DNA of 64,000 nt from contig BDSL01000014.1 of assembly GCA_003116995.1 (NCBI GenBank), positions 1,407,837 to 1,471,836 of the forward strand. The letters run 5' to 3'. The first letter of the stretch is position 1. Every line of letters starts with the position of its first letter. The DNA is from Yamagishiella unicocca. Lineage: Eukaryota; Chlorophyta; Chlorophyceae; Chlamydomonadales; Volvocaceae. The position numbers and the translations under genes are program-made. Under the pieces are notes generated by a model, which searched no databases, was not told the origin of the DNA, and saw nothing but the letters and a program-made list of their open reading frames with translations. Below are positions 43,095 through 55,425 of the stretch, one piece after another.

Positions 43095-44235
43095 GCTGAG
43101 GTGAGGGCGGCGCCGGGCTGGGAGGCTCGGGCGATGGCGGCTGAGGCGAGGGCGGCGCCGGGCTGCTTGGCGGCTTGGGAGATGGCGGCTAAGGCGAGGG
43201 CGGCGCCGGGCTGGGCGGCTCGGGCGACGGCGGTGCAGGCGAGGGCGGCGCCGGGCTGGGTGGCTCGGGCGACGGTGGTTTAGGCGAGGGCGGCGCCGGG
43301 CTGGGCGGCTCAGGCGACGGCGATTGAGGCGAGGGCGGCGCCGGGCTGGGAGGCTCGGAATACGGCGGCTGAGGCAAAGGCGGCGCCGGGCTGCTGGGCT
43401 GCTCGGTCGACGGCGGCTAAGGCGAGGGTGGCGCCGGGCTGGGCGGCGCGGACGATGGCGGCTGCAGCGAGGGCGGCGCGGGGCTGGGCGGCTCGGGCGA
43501 CAGCGGCTGAGGCGAGGGCGGCGCCGGGCTGGGCGGCTCGGGCGACGGCGGCTGAGGTGAGGGCGGCGCCGGGCTGGGAGGCTCGGGCGATGGCGGCTGA
43601 GGCGAGGGCGGCGCCGGGCTGCTTGGCGGCTTGGGAGATGGCGGCTGAGGCGAGGGCGGCGCCGGGCTGGGCGGCGCGGGCGACGGCGGCTGCGGTGAGG
43701 GCGGCGCCAGGCTGGGCGGCGCAGGCGACGGCGGCTGCGGCGAGGGCGGCGCCGGGCTGGGCGGCTCGGGCGACGGCGGTTGAGGCGAGGGCGGCGCCGG
43801 GCTGGGCAGCTCTGGCGACGGCGATTGAGGCGAGGGCGGCGCCGGGCTGCTGGGCGGCTCGGACGACGGTGGCTAAGGCGAGGGCGGCGCCGGGCTGCTG
43901 GGCAGCTCGGGCGACGGCGGCTAAGGCGAGAGGCGGCGCCGGGCTGGGCGGCTCGGGCGACGGCGGCTTAGGCGAGGGCTGGGCGGCTCGGCCGACGGCG
44001 GCGCAGGTGAGGGCGGCGCCGGGCTGGGTGGCTCGGGCGACGGCGGCTGAGGGGAGGGCGGCGCGGGGCTGGGCGGATCGGGCGACGGCGGCTGAGGCGA
44101 GGGCGGCACCGGGCTGAGAGGTTTGGGCGACGGCGGCTGAGGCGAGGGCGGCGCCGGGCTGCTGGGCGGCTCAGCCGACGGCGGTGCAGGCGAGGGCGGC
44201 GCCGGGCTGGGCGGCGCGGGCGACGGCGGCTGCGG
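43095..44235 (-). repeat. PPSP-coding tandem repeat with recurrent stops
   Basis: The minus strand encodes PPSPAPPSP(Q/E)PPS over about 1.1 kb. Several repeats carry CCT-TAG in place of CCT-CAG (plus-strand GGCTAAGGCG near 43188, 43413, 43872 and 43919). At least one length change near 43970 shifts frame. Only the promoter-proximal part, 44235 to about 43990, is an uninterrupted PPSP tail. Confidence 0.85.
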
Positions 44236-45033
44236 CAATGGTAGAGTTAGGTTGATGTCATCGCTGTATCCCCATGAAGCATTTGCGCTTTCCCACATCC
44301 ATGTCCTGGCAGTAGCAATATGACCTTCACCGGTTCGCTGCACACTGAAGCTGGGGTCTGCGTTGCCTTCACCAAAGGCCGGTGTAATGACATCTGCATA
44401 TGTGCCTGTGAGTTGCGGCAAAATGGGCGAACGTGAGTTTGCAAAAGGGTAGATATGATCGCAGCAGGGAGCAACGCACCTTGGACCGTCGTTGGCAATC
44501 AGATCGTAGCTGCCGACATCAGGACCATAAGCCTGGAACTCCAGAACATGGCTGTCGTCCGCGTACCAAAGCGCGAGGGCACCAACCGGCTGTGGAAGGC
44601 TGGTAGGCCCCAGGTCAACCACCAGAACAAGCCAGTCAGAGTCCTCAGGAAAGTCTTGAATAGGTATTTTATAACGCGCGTCGGATACAAGATCTGGTTG
44701 GAGTTGTGATGCGCCGCTCGAAAGACCGTTGAGCTGGTATGGAGTAACCGCCAAGCTTCGGTAGTAATTGTAGCCGCGATGCTTGGGGACCAGGATCTTC
44801 ACACAACCAATGGATTGCGCATCCACCGTTTTGGATCCATTGGCCATATCCGAGTAATGGATTTCACTAATCAGCGCATCGTGACCTGCGACAACGAAGG
44901 TGGAGGTCAGAGCAGAGACACACTTTTGAAATTTCCCTATGAAACCTGAGGGCGAACGTATGTCAAAGCGCGTTTTCGCACTGTAAATGGAAACGGCAAA
45001 ACAGCTGAAACGGTAATAATCGTGAGCAAACAT
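43921..45033 (-). CDS. Hydroxyproline-rich (PPSP) extracellular-type glycoprotein, 5' end uncertain
   Basis: Continuous minus-strand frame. A globular part of about 240 residues ([52 protein letters not shown]) is followed by a PPSPAPPSP tail. Predicted N-glycosylation sites include NGS, NAS and NLT. The layout fits volvocine cell-wall/extracellular-matrix HRGPs, but the globular part is not a pherophorin domain that I recognise. The start is unsure: the in-frame ATG at 45033 gives [20 protein letters not shown], yet TTTCCATTTACAG just inside looks like a splice acceptor. Upstream minus-strand sequence (PPSPELPPPDTPPLEPSDPC, near 45120-45170) could be an earlier exon. The frame ends at 43921 after a shift in the PPSP tail, so the present C-terminus may be degenerate. 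Confidence 0.55.
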   Translation of the reverse strand: MFAHDYYRFSCFAVSIYSAKTRFDIRSPSGFIGKFQKCVSALTSTFVVAGHDALISEIHYSDMANGSKTVDAQSIGCVKILVPKHRGYNYYRSLAVTPYQLNGLSSGASQLQPDLVSDARYKIPIQDFPEDSDWLVLVVDLGPTSLPQPVGALALWYADDSHVLEFQAYGPDVGSYDLIANDGPRCVAPCCDHIYPFANSRSPILPQLTGTYADVITPAFGEGNADPSFSVQRTGEGHIATARTWMWESANASWGYSDDINLTLPLPQPPSPAPPSPAPPSPAPPSAEPPSSPAPPSPQPPSPKPLSPVPPSPQPPSPDPPSPAPPSPQPPSPEPPSPAPPSPAPPSAEPPSPRLSRRRPSRPARRRLSP

Positions 45034-45183
45034 TGTCAACAAGCATGCTGTGGTGGCTGTAAGGTTTCGTGCGCAGACCGCAAGCAACTAACGGAACGAT
45101 AAAGCTCACAGTTGCATGGGTCAGAAGGCTCCAATGGAGGCGTGTCTGGTGGAGGCAGCTCGGGCGACGGCGGCGCAGGCGCA

Positions 45184-47186
45184 GCAGCAGCGGCACATCT
45201 CGTCGCCGCCGCATCGCCAGCATCCGGATTAAGCTCGCTCCGCCACCTGCAGCCTGCTGCTGCGCGTGAGCACTGATTGGTTCGTTGGTTACCTAAGGTC
45301 ATGCGAGTAAAAATAACGGGGAGCGACAGCGTGAAGCGCGCTACGTAAGTCCTGTTCACATATCCCGGATGTCCCAGGAAGAGGCGATTCCGACAACAAA
45401 ACCCTACCAACGCAATCGCATGTAACTCGCGACGAACCCACCTGCCAACGGGGTCTTGTCCGAGCAAAGGCCCCGAGATGATGAATCGCCTCAGCTGCAG
45501 GACGAAGGCGAGTTGCCGTACATCGTTCCTTCTTGATGGTGTCGATCGATGAGCTCCGCAGGTTGAAAACGCTCCCGCCTACCTTCGCGGGACCTGAGAC
45601 CCAACGCACATTCCCCAGCACATGCTTTTGCGGATGATATTTTTTAACCCCCACCCAACACATGCCACCCAAGCCCCCACGTGACGACGGCCCCTTGCTG
45701 CCTTGCCAGCCCACCAATCCCATCCATGAACTCCATTGCGGAGCCGTACCATTTCACCGTTCTCTTCTCAACACCTTATGATGACGCCCCATGCCGCCAT
45801 TGCTTGAATTGAGCCTTGGCTTGCGTCCAGCGACCATCTAACCGCGGCAGCAGCAGCGGCACATCTCGTCGCCCCCGCATCGCCAGCATCCAAATTAAGC
45901 TCGCTCCGCCACCTGCAACCTGCTGCTGCGCGTGAGCACTGATTGGTTCGTTGGTTACCTAAGGTCATGCGAGTAAAAATAACGGGGAGCGACAGCGTGA
46001 AGCGCGCTACGTAAGTCCTGTTCACATATCCCGGATGTCCCAGAAAGAGCGAGGCGATTCCGACAACAAAACCCTACCAACGCAATCGCATGTAACTCGC
46101 GACGAACCCACCTGCCAACGGGGTCTTGTCCGAGCAAAGGCCCCGAGATGATGAATCGCCTCAGCTGCAGGACGAAGGCGAGTTGCCGTACATCGTTCCT
46201 TCTTGATGGTGTCGATCGATGAGCTCCGCAGGTTGAAAACGCTCCCGCCTACCTTCGCGGGACCTGAGACCCAACGCACATTCCCCCAGCACATGCTTTT
46301 GCGGATGATATCTTAACCCCCACCCAACACATGCCACCCAAGCCCCCACGTGACGACGGCCCCTTGCTGCCTTGCCAGCCCACCAATCCCATCCATGAAC
46401 TCCATTGCGGAGCCGTACCATTTTACCGTTCTCTTCTCAACACCTTATGATGACGCCCCATGCCGCCATTGCTTGAATTGAGCCTTGGCTTGCGTCCAGC
46501 GACCATCTAACCGCGGCAGCAGCAGCGGCACATCTCGTCGCCCCCGCATCGCCAGCATCCAAATTAAGCTCGCTCCGCCACCTGCAACCTGCTGCTGCGC
46601 GTGAGCACTGATTGGTTCGTTGGTTACCTAAGGTCATGCGAGTAAAAATAACGGGGAGCGACAGCGTGAAGCGCGCTACGTAAGTCCTGTTCACATATCC
46701 CGGATGTCCCAGAAAGAGCGAGGCGATTCCGACAACAAAACCCTACCAACGCAATCGCATGTAACTCGCGACGAACCCACCAGCCAACGGGGTCTTGTCC
46801 GAGCAAAGGCCCCGAGATGATGAATCGCCTCAGCTGCAGGACGAAGGCGAGTTGCCGTACATCGTTCCTTCTTGATGGTGTCGATCGATGAGCTCCGCAG
46901 GTTGAAAACGCTCCCGCCTACCTTCGCGGGACCTGAGACCCAACGCACATTCCCCCAGCACATGCTTTTGCGGATGATATTTTAACCCCCACCCAACACA
47001 TGCCACCCAAGCCACCACGTGACGACGGCCCCTTGCTGCCTTGCCAGCCCACCAATCCCATCCATGAACTCCATTGCGGAGCCGTACCATTTCACCGTTC
47101 TCTTCTCAACACCTTATGATGACGCCCCATGCCGCCATTGAAAGGGAGCCTTGGCTTGCGTCCAGCAGCCATCTAACCGCGGCAGC
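45184..47186 (+). repeat. 669-bp unit, three tandem copies plus a partial fourth
   Basis: Units begin at the AGCAGCAGCGGCACATCTCG motif near 45184, 45849, 46518 and 47187. The landmark CCATGAACTCCATTGCGGAG recurs at a 669-bp spacing. Copies 2 and 3 are nearly identical; copy 1 has more differences. A diverged partial copy runs to about 47350. Repeated minus-strand frames of 85-90 aa have no recognised family. The first unit overlaps the putative 5' region of the HRGP gene. Confidence 0.9.
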
Positions 47187-47350
47187 AGCAGCGGCACATC
47201 TCGTCGCCACCGCATCGCCAGCATCCGAATGATGGTCCGCGACTTGTAGCCTGCGGGGAGCATTGGTTGATTTACATCTTGCGGGTAATAAAAGGGGAGC
47301 AGCAGCACGCATGAAGCGCGCTCGCGCAAGTCCTGTTCACATATCCCGGA

Positions 47351-50300
47351 TAGCTGCGAGGGAGGCCTCAAGTCACCCGCTCTATACGCACGAGCCGATA
47401 ACCCATCGGCCCACCTATAGTTGTAGGAGTGCCTTGAGTTCCTGACTAGTCTATGGTGATGAAGCAGCGCACTGGCAGGATGTCCACCAGCAGGATGTCC
47501 TTCCACAATTGGGACTCGTGAAGGGCAAGCGAGTCATCTTTCCCAGAGTAGATCCTGTGACGTCATGATTGTCCTGTAAGATTCACCTGCAATAACAGGA
47601 CTGGGGACGGTAAGCTGTCGTTGCAGAGCTGCCTTGCTTGCAACCTGCAGCTGTTTCCGTTCCTTCCGAGTACATCGCTTGAGAACAGCGGCGCAGCAGC
47701 GAGACAGCGTAAAATAAACATTTAGTCGAGACGTCGCGATGAAGCGTAGGAACAGTTTGGAAACAGGCCCAAAGCTCAGCTACACCCCGCTTACGATATT
47801 CGCAGTGCCCCCGCCGGCAGACGTAAGCTTCCCTGTGGGGCGTAATCACTATGTTATAAGAAATAACTGAGAGAATGTGGATTACAGCCATTGGATCTCT
47901 GCGCTATAGGTATTGGATCTCTGCATCTGCAGAGATGTCATGGCATCAATCGCAAAAGTCAGAGGCCCAGCCCTGACGGCTCATTTAGAATGTCACCTAC
48001 CGGTATAAGAGCATGGTCCTATGAAGAAGACATAGTTTGAAGCCCCTGCCCTTGTTATCGTACAGGAGGGTTGGGAACGACAAGTGGCCTAGTACCAGGA
48101 TCGTGCTTGTAACGAGGTACTTAGCCTAACATATGTTTTCGTGCCATTTTCAGCATTCTTTGAGACAGCGGGCTGCAAGGATTACATGTTGTCCGCGCCT
48201 CTCGCGCTCCTTTCTTCTCACAATATGGGTGTTGGGCCCCGGAACGGGCCCGCATAGTTTGCCACGCTTTGGCCACAAATGTTCAACTGGCGCAACGTGT
48301 TTAACGAGGACACTGGCTCAGGCCACCGGTACATGGCGCGGAAATTCGGTGGGGCTCCTCCATCGTGTTCCACACCCACGGCCTTGAGGGCAAAGCACTG
48401 GGGCTGGGGGGACTGAGCGGGGGCTGTCTTTAGGGTCCATCCCGCACGCCGGCCCCCTTGCCGCTTTTACACTGGAACGCGGCACAGGAAGCTTTCAGGC
48501 TCGCAACAGATACACCACATCAGTACCGCTCGGCCCTGTGTCTTCCCGCCTTAGCTTACCTACCCGGTGTCATTGCACCCGGCCCACCCTGCGCCTGCGC
48601 TCCAGCCGCACGTGGTTCTCGCTTGCCCGGGGAGGGTCACCTATGACCTCGTGTTTTCCTATTCGTTCGATTGGCGCTGCGGCGCCACGTTGTATTCCGG
48701 CACCGCCGCCAGCTCTGTGCTATGCGCTCCTCCCCAACCTCCAACGCTGACCCCAACCCGGGCTTCTTCGTTCCCCGGACTCGCCGTTCGCTGGTGCGGC
48801 TCCCCAAGGGCCTGCGAAGTTGGCAACGGTAATGACCCCCGCTACACCATTGCTCCCTATCGTGCCTCCCACTGCGTCCAGCTTTCATCGACCTGACCGC
48901 ATTCGGCCCCCAACCCCGCTGGCTGGCTGGGCCCCGTTCCGGTCTGACACCCCCGGCCCCGCACTGCCATGCGGCTTCACACCCAGCAGCTGGAGGCCAG
49001 CCCCATGCCGTGACCGCGTGCAAGTACCCACATCCATTTGGGTCCCACGTGCACCCAACTGCACCTCCTCCCCATCACCTCCTCCCCTCCCTCCCTGCCC
49101 CTTCGCGCACCCGGAAGCACTCCTTAGGGGCCCCCACCGCTCCATAAAGGGCACCCGGCGATCCCGCATCTTCCACTGCCCCGCTCACTGCCCCGCTCAC
49201 TGCCCCGCTCGGGCCTCCTGGCCCGGCTGTCCCAGTTTTTGTCGGTGGTACTCGGCTTCACTTTTCAGTGCCGACCTACGGGGGTTTCCCTCTCATGCCC
49301 CCGGCTGCCCCGCTCCCCATCTCCGTTTCTCCAATGGAGACCATCCTCACCGACCACCAGATCCTCTGCTCCCACACATAAGTTGCACATTCCCTCACCG
49401 GCGGCAGCACCCGAACCTCCTCCGTTGAGCTGCCGCCGTCCCCGCCGCTGCAACCCTCCCATCCCCCCACCGCCGGCCCGGCCCCCTCGCTCGCGCCCCC
49501 AACTCCCACCCCCCGCGCCACAACCGCAGCCCTACCACCCGCCCAACTGCCCTGTCCTCCCGCCTAAATGCCGCTTCCACATCCTCGTGGCAGCCTCGCA
49601 GCTTGCCTAGGCCCCCACCCTCACGGCCACGGCCAGCCCGCCTTCATTCCGTCCTCAACTACGCAGCAGGCTGCGCGAGATGACTCCCGTCCGCAAATCG
49701 GTCTTCTCGCCACCCCCCTACTGCTGCCGTCCGCCTCGGCTACACCTCCAACGCCGGCCAGTCCCGCCCAAGCAGCCTCCAGGTAGGTCCGCGGCGCAGG
49801 AAGTAGTTGGAACATCATTATGCACATGAGCAACATGTGCGCCGCACCGCAGCTTTCTCTCGTGGCCTCAACGCCCAAACCCACTATACCACCAGAGGCC
49901 ATCCCGCACGAACAGGGACACCTGGCCACACCCGCCGCCCCATGAGGACCATATATTTGACCGCTAGCCCACCACGGCGCACGATGTGCACCACACCGTC
50001 GTCTGAGTAACTGCAGAAGTCATTTCGCATGCCGTGCTTTCCGCGACAGAAGTCCACGGGCAAGGACAGCGATGTCGATCATTGCAAATTAGGAATCATG
50101 AGTTTTAGATTGCAGCAATATCCGCGTAACCATCTTTGAGCCGCAGGCAATTGTTTGGTAACAGGATACAACAACTAGTCGATTGAGTTCAGGATGGTAT
50201 CTTCTATGTCGACTTCAATATATGTGCAAGGAGACGGAAAGAAAGGAGCATTTGGAGGTTTGGCGAGGAACACGGCACGGCGGCACGTCACATTTTGCAG

Positions 50301-50460
50301 TGCGTTTCCTAATGCCATTTGGACACCTGTCTCATACTTTAATAACTAGATACGCGAGCACTATCACCCTTCAAGGCCATAAATATCGCTTCGCCTGCCC
50401 GAAGACGTTCGAGAGCTTTTGCCGCCGATCTCAGCTCATCGTCCTTTGTTGTCCAGTAAC
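47351..50460. other. No gene recognised
   Basis: 47.35-48.2 kb is AT-richer intergenic-type DNA. 48.2-49.8 kb is C-rich on the plus strand and resembles intron or spacer DNA, with a triple CTCACTGCCCCG near 49185-49210. A short plus-strand frame near 48281-48350 (MFNWRNVFNEDTGSGHRYMA) could be an isolated exon, but no family or splice context supports it. Confidence 0.4.
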
Positions 50461-50560
50461 ATGCCGCCAAAACAAAAGGACGAGCCTTATAAATGCGTAT
50501 TGTTGGCAGAACTCGTTGTTGCTAAGCGTGAGTGTCTTGGCGCTTACCCACATGACACAG

Positions 50561-51106
50561 GGAGAGCGCCCGGAAGGAGGACGTCCGCACCTCGAACACA
50601 GAGACAGCTAAAGCTGTGGCTGATGGTGTACAAATAAGCCTTGGGCCCCGTGGTATGGACAAGATGGTGAGCTAGGGCGCGTGGCTTGGACTCAGCATGC
50701 GAAGCAGAGCTGCGTCGCGGCAGCTGGTGCATGCTCGCCTGCACAGATGTCCTCACCTAACGGCGAGGTCATCGTCACCAACGACGGCGCCACTATCCTT
50801 CGAAAGATGACTCTGACGCAGCCGGCGGCCAAGATGCTTGTGGAGCTGTCGAAATCTCAGGTGCGGCCCCGGCAGCACTGCAGCCCACAATTACCGCTGG
50901 CGGCTTCTAGTACCTGTGTTGTTTGCATTGCTAACTGTCGCTCGGGCTGCCCCGCATTGCAGAACGTCGTGGCAGGCGACGGCACGACGTCAGTGGTGGT
51001 CATCTGCGGTGCCCTCCTCAAAAGGTGTCAGGACCTGCTGGAGAAGGGAGTGCACCCCACCATCATTTCGGAGGCCTTCAACAAGGCCGCGGGGAAGGCC
51101 TGCGAG
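50561..51106 (+). pseudogene. Orphan 5' fragment of chaperonin CCT subunit delta
   Basis: Three exons are clear. 50561-50666 encodes [19 protein letters not shown] and [10 protein letters not shown] before GTGAGC. 50747-50860 encodes [20 protein letters not shown] and [12 protein letters not shown]. 50963-51106 encodes [20 protein letters not shown] and [23 protein letters not shown] and NDGATIL are the group II chaperonin ATP-binding motifs; HPTIISEAF and RTSN favour CCT-delta. CCT subunits are about 530 aa, but after 51106 no further TCP-1 exon is found before an unrelated gene at 52.3 kb. Only about the first 130 residues exist. The start is probably the ATG at 50461 (MPPKQKDEPYKCVLLAELVV); its donor is uncertain. 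It is likely a truncated duplicate. Confidence 0.75.
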
Positions 51107-52293
51107 GTGCGGGTGTCAGCGGACTATGGGGGCGGGAGGGTGTTTAGCTTGTTGGGCAGGCGGTGGGGCGCGTGCCGGGTTGCCGCAGCAGCCAGTCGGA
51201 ACGTGGGATATTCCGCTGACGTTACCGGCACGCAGAGACGATAGCGGGAGATGCCGCATGGGTGCAGCTGCTTTACTCCAGCCGAAGCCTGGTCCCGATG
51301 TCCTGGAGAGGGAGGGAGGGAGCATCCCGTCCCCACGAAGGGGGGAGGGCAGGCTGGCAGGGAGGGTGCGGGGTGAGCACGTGGGTGTAAGTCGCGTCGA
51401 TGGGCAAGTGGGTTTCAGACGCGTCGGTCTCGTGTCACACGTCGCGCCGTTGCATTGACCACAGCCTCCGCTCACCGGACGAGAGGCATCATCGGAAACC
51501 ATGAGCAATGAGGTTGTGGCAGTACTCACAACGCGACGGCCACCGCCGGCGGGACTCCCCCATGCAGAAATGGCTCGATGAGCTGGTGGTTTTCAGAACA
51601 CTGCGATTAGAGAACGGTTACCCAGCGTCGTGCAGTGGGCAGCGGGGCGGGGCGGGATGAGGGATGTGCACCTGCACCGCTTATGTGTAGTGGAGGAGGG
51701 GCCGTTGCAGGGCAACGCCGCAAAGATTGCGCAGAGGCAGGGGGTCGAATTTGGGTGCGTAAGAAGGGGTGAAGGGCGCTGAGGAGGAGGGCGGGATGCC
51801 GCGCGACGGCGCAGCAAAGGGAAGGGACGCTGAGGAACGGAGGGATCGGGGACGGAGGGGTCGGGGACGGAGGGGTCGGGGACGGAGGGGTCACGGCGCG
51901 CCTGTTGTGGTGAAATGGGGCATGTTACAAGGCAAGGCTGAGGGCAGGGAGGCAAGAAGGGGAACGATCTGGTGCTGCGGACACGCTGCTGGTCTGTCTA
52001 TGCGATGTGCGGCGGAGGCGGCTGGAGGGGCCGCGTGGGACGAAGCGGCATGGCGGGGGCCAGGGCGGGCAAGGTTCGCTCGGTAGGCCCGTGTGCGGCT
52101 GTGTGGGTTGAGTTCGGGTTGGTGCGGAACGCTCACCTGCTGCGCGGGGACGTGCAAGCGGCAAGAGGGCTTGTGCTCCGGGTACACGGCCCCGGTGTCT
52201 TTCCTTTACAGCCAACGAGCTCTTTCCCGCTCCCTGCCGCGCCTCAACTCTAAATCTCGCCCTCCATGCCCCTCCCTCCCATGGTGTTTTCAG
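51107..52293. other. Between CCT fragment and next gene; no gene recognised
   Basis: No TCP-1 continuation was found. It contains a 15-bp GGGGACGGAGGGGTC tandem (51847-51893, about three copies). The last part leads into a splice acceptor, TGGTGTTTTCAG, at 52293. A 5' exon of the next gene may lie here, but I cannot place it. Confidence 0.45.
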
Positions 52294-54739
52294 GTCCTGG
52301 AACCATCGCCATCCCGGTAAACATGGACTTCCGCGAGAGCCTCATCCGCGCAGCCAAAGGTAAGTGGGGCTGGGGAGCGGGAGGCCGGGGGCGGGAAGGG
52401 GGTTTGAGGGGAAAGGGAGCCCGAGTAGTTCGAGGGTATCGTTTTGGAGAGAGGCTGGCGGAGGTGAAGGCATGGACACACCCACGTCTCTACGCACCCC
52501 CAACCCCACTGGCACCCCGTCCGGAAGCAGCCGCCTCGCCACCACCACCACCATCACCTCAACCTTCTTCCCCCTTGCCCCGCCCTTGCCCCCGTTCGCC
52601 CGCGCACTCCCGCCCAGACGTGGGCTCCACCTCCATCCGGAGCCGCCTCGGCAGCACCGCCTCGTTCTCCACCACCTCCCACTCCGTCACCACCACGTCC
52701 ATGGTCTCCGCCTCGACCGCCTCCGCGCACGCCTCCTCCGCCTTCGGCCTGGATGGCGATTTCGACGAGGGGGGCGACGGGGGCGCCGGCGGCGGCGAGC
52801 GCAGCGCCATCGGCGGCCTGTTCGGCTGGACCAGCCCCGACGGGCAGCAGCAGCAGCAGCTGAGGGACTTTGAGGCGCCGCGGGTGGCCATGTGGGCTGC
52901 CGTATCAGGATCCAAGATCTCGGAAGAGCTGTACCCCCACGTGAGTAGTGGCAGCCCGCCCGCCGTGTGATCGAGCGCTCAGCGCACCCTGCCCCGCCCA
53001 CCAATGCTGCAGGAGACGCCCCTTTGGGGTTTTCCCCCCACCCGCTGCGCTGCCCCTGAGTAACCACCATAACCGCCAAACAACGATAGCAACCGACGAC
53101 AGCCGCGTTGACAACTGACCGGCCATTATGTGCTCGTCGCAGGTATCGCCTGGAGACCGGCGAGGCGGTCCGCATCCACCGGCGGCGTAAGGACCGAGTG
53201 GGCGAGCTGCGACCCGCGGGTCTGCCGCACACGTCGGTGCGTGACGTGTGTATCCCCACTGCGCCGCTGGTGCCGGTGTCAGCTGTCGGCCCCCCCTTAC
53301 CCATCCCTGGAGCTCACAGCGGCTCCCTGCCTCCCCCCCCCCGCTTCCCGGATCCTCTCCTGCTCCCTTCCCACCCGCCGGTCAGCCACCCTGCACTCCT
53401 CGACCCTCGCGCCCTACTACACTAGCCGCCGCCAACGATCCCTGGCAATGAGTCATTGTAGAGCACCGGCAGTATTCGCCAGCAGCATGGCATGTAAAAC
53501 CCCCGCCGTGTCGACCTCGCAAACCCAAGGCGACCCCCCCTCCCCGCCGACCGCGCCGGCCCCCCTTCCCCCAACTCCCCTCCCCGGCCCCTCAGGCCCC
53601 CGACGCCACCGCCGGCCGCTACGTGCGCGAGGAGACTGCCGCCCGCGACCTGCTGCAGAAGGGCGGCGAGCTGCCCCTGGAGCCGGAGCTGCCGGAGCCG
53701 CCGGAGCCGCTCGCCCCGCCGCGGCCCGACCAGACCGCAGTGCGCGACCCGCGGGACATCCCCACGATTGTGGCCAAGATCACGTTCCGGCCGGTGAGGC
53801 TGACACACGGGGGGTTCGAGGGAAACCCGTGGATGACACACGGGGGGGGGGCGGCCTTGGTGTTCCGGGCCGGGGAGTTGGGCTAGGGTGGGTTCGAGGA
53901 AGACCCGTGGACCCGTGGGCTAGGGTGTGTGGGGGGGTGCACCGCACTGGCGGCTGGCGAGCTGACGCTCTTTGGGTGTTTCGTTGGGTGTCCCGTCGCA
54001 TAGGGCTCCTGCAGCTGGGAGGGAGCAGCACCTTGCCCTCGCCGCCCCCCCTCCGGCCCCGAAACCCCCCCGAAACCCCCATCCCAACCCGCAGCGCCAC
54101 GTCCCCGTCGCGGAGCCCTCCGGCTCCTCTTCTCTCGACCTCACCGCCGTGCCCTCCCGCCAGCCCTCCCGCTCCGGCGGCCTGTCCTCGGCCTCCCTGA
54201 TGCTGGTGCACTCGCGGCTGGGGTCCTTCAAGAGCAGCTTCACGTTGCAAGGGGGCCGGAGCGGACGGAGGCAGAGCCCCGGAGCGGCACCGACCGGCCG
54301 GGTGAGGGGGCGGGAAGGGCGCAGCGCGGGAACGACGCATGGACACGAGGCAGGAGAGGAGGGGGAAATGACTTGGGGGGGGAGGGGGGTAGGGGGTAGG
54401 CATCGGCAGGTGGTGGTTGGGGGAAGGTGGGAAGGTGAGCCGGCGGATGGGCGGGCCGGCTGGTGGGAGAGCGGACAAGAGGAGGGTGCGGGATGTGAGG
54501 GTGGTCGGGTTGTAGGGTTGAGCTGGGGGGGCGCGGTCCCGATAGAGGGGAGGCGCAGGGAAGGGGAATGCTGTGTGGGTGTGGGTGTGGGGGTTCGTGA
54601 CGGCCTTGTAGGGGTGCACCTGGGTAACAACGTATCCTCAGTACCACAGGCTTGTGTCAACTGTTAATAAACGACTAGTCACTGCCGTACACAGGTGTCG
54701 CAGCGTCTCCTGGCACAAGCATGCCATACACCTCTCACA

Positions 54740-54840
54740 CTGACCATCCCCGCATCGCCCTATCTCCCAAACGTTTTTTCCTTCGTACACGGGTTTTCCT
54801 TGCAATCCCCCCAATTGTAACCTGGTCTACTCTCCCTCCC
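54740..54840 (-). repeat. Partial dispersed repeat copy in an intron
   Basis: AAACGTTTTTTCCTTCGTAC and ACGGGTTTTCCTTGCAATCC match the terminal part of the copy at 55365-55405. It lies directly upstream of the exon at 54873. Confidence 0.55.
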
Positions 54841-55019
54841 CACCCCCCAATTTGTGTCGCGCCGTACGACAGGCATGGAGCTGGATTTCTTCGACCGGGA
54901 CTGGAACCGCGCCCAGGCCAAGCTGCGCTTCCGGCAGCTGGTGCGCAGGAACTGGCCAGGTGGGGCCTCTGGGGGTTTTGAAAGCAAAATAAGTCCGGCA
55001 TCCCTCTTCCCCCCCGGGA

Positions 55020-55425
55020 CTCCCGGGCGGGTCCGAGGTTCGACAAGCCCCGCTCTACCATGCCCAGCCACCTCACCAAGTTCCCCATCATGCAAAGCAA
55101 GACGGGCCCATTCCTAGAAACGTTTCGCTACGTCGCTCGGGGGTCTTGTTGGGTTTGGTTGGGGTTCGACCGAGCTACCGGATGCTTCTCAAACCCCGGA
55201 ACCCTCCCCCCGCCTGCCTCCGCCACGGGGTCCTTGTTTCCGTTAGCCTAGGAGTCGCAGTCGCAATAGACATGGCCGCCGAAGGTCGACATACGGCCTC
55301 CGAGTTCTCGTTTCCTCAACCAAGTTCTCCAGCATGCATTTCCAAACGTATGTCCCAAACGGCGTTTCCTTCGTACACGAGTTTTCCTTTCAACCTCCCC
55401 CCTCCCCCCCTGCAGTGCTCACAAC
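55020..55425 (-). repeat. Near-complete dispersed repeat copy in an intron
   Basis: Landmarks in plus-strand order: GTTCGACAAGCCCCGCTCTA, GAAACGTTTCGC, TTGGGGTTCGACCG, GCCGAAGGTCGAC, CAAGTTCTCCAGCATGCATT, AAACGGCGTTTCCTTCG, ACGAGTTTTCC. The same order is found in intron 8 of the large gene at 11680-12005. It fills most of the intron before the exon at 55455. Confidence 0.65.

Noticed and set aside
45289..47090. Repeated 85-90-aa minus-strand frames in the 669-bp units
   Set aside because: No family recognised, no splice or start context. They recur only because the DNA is tandemly repeated.
51460..51530. Minus-strand TATTSL motif resembling a CCT peptide
   Set aside because: Wrong strand relative to the CCT-delta exons and with no further similarity. 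Coincidence.
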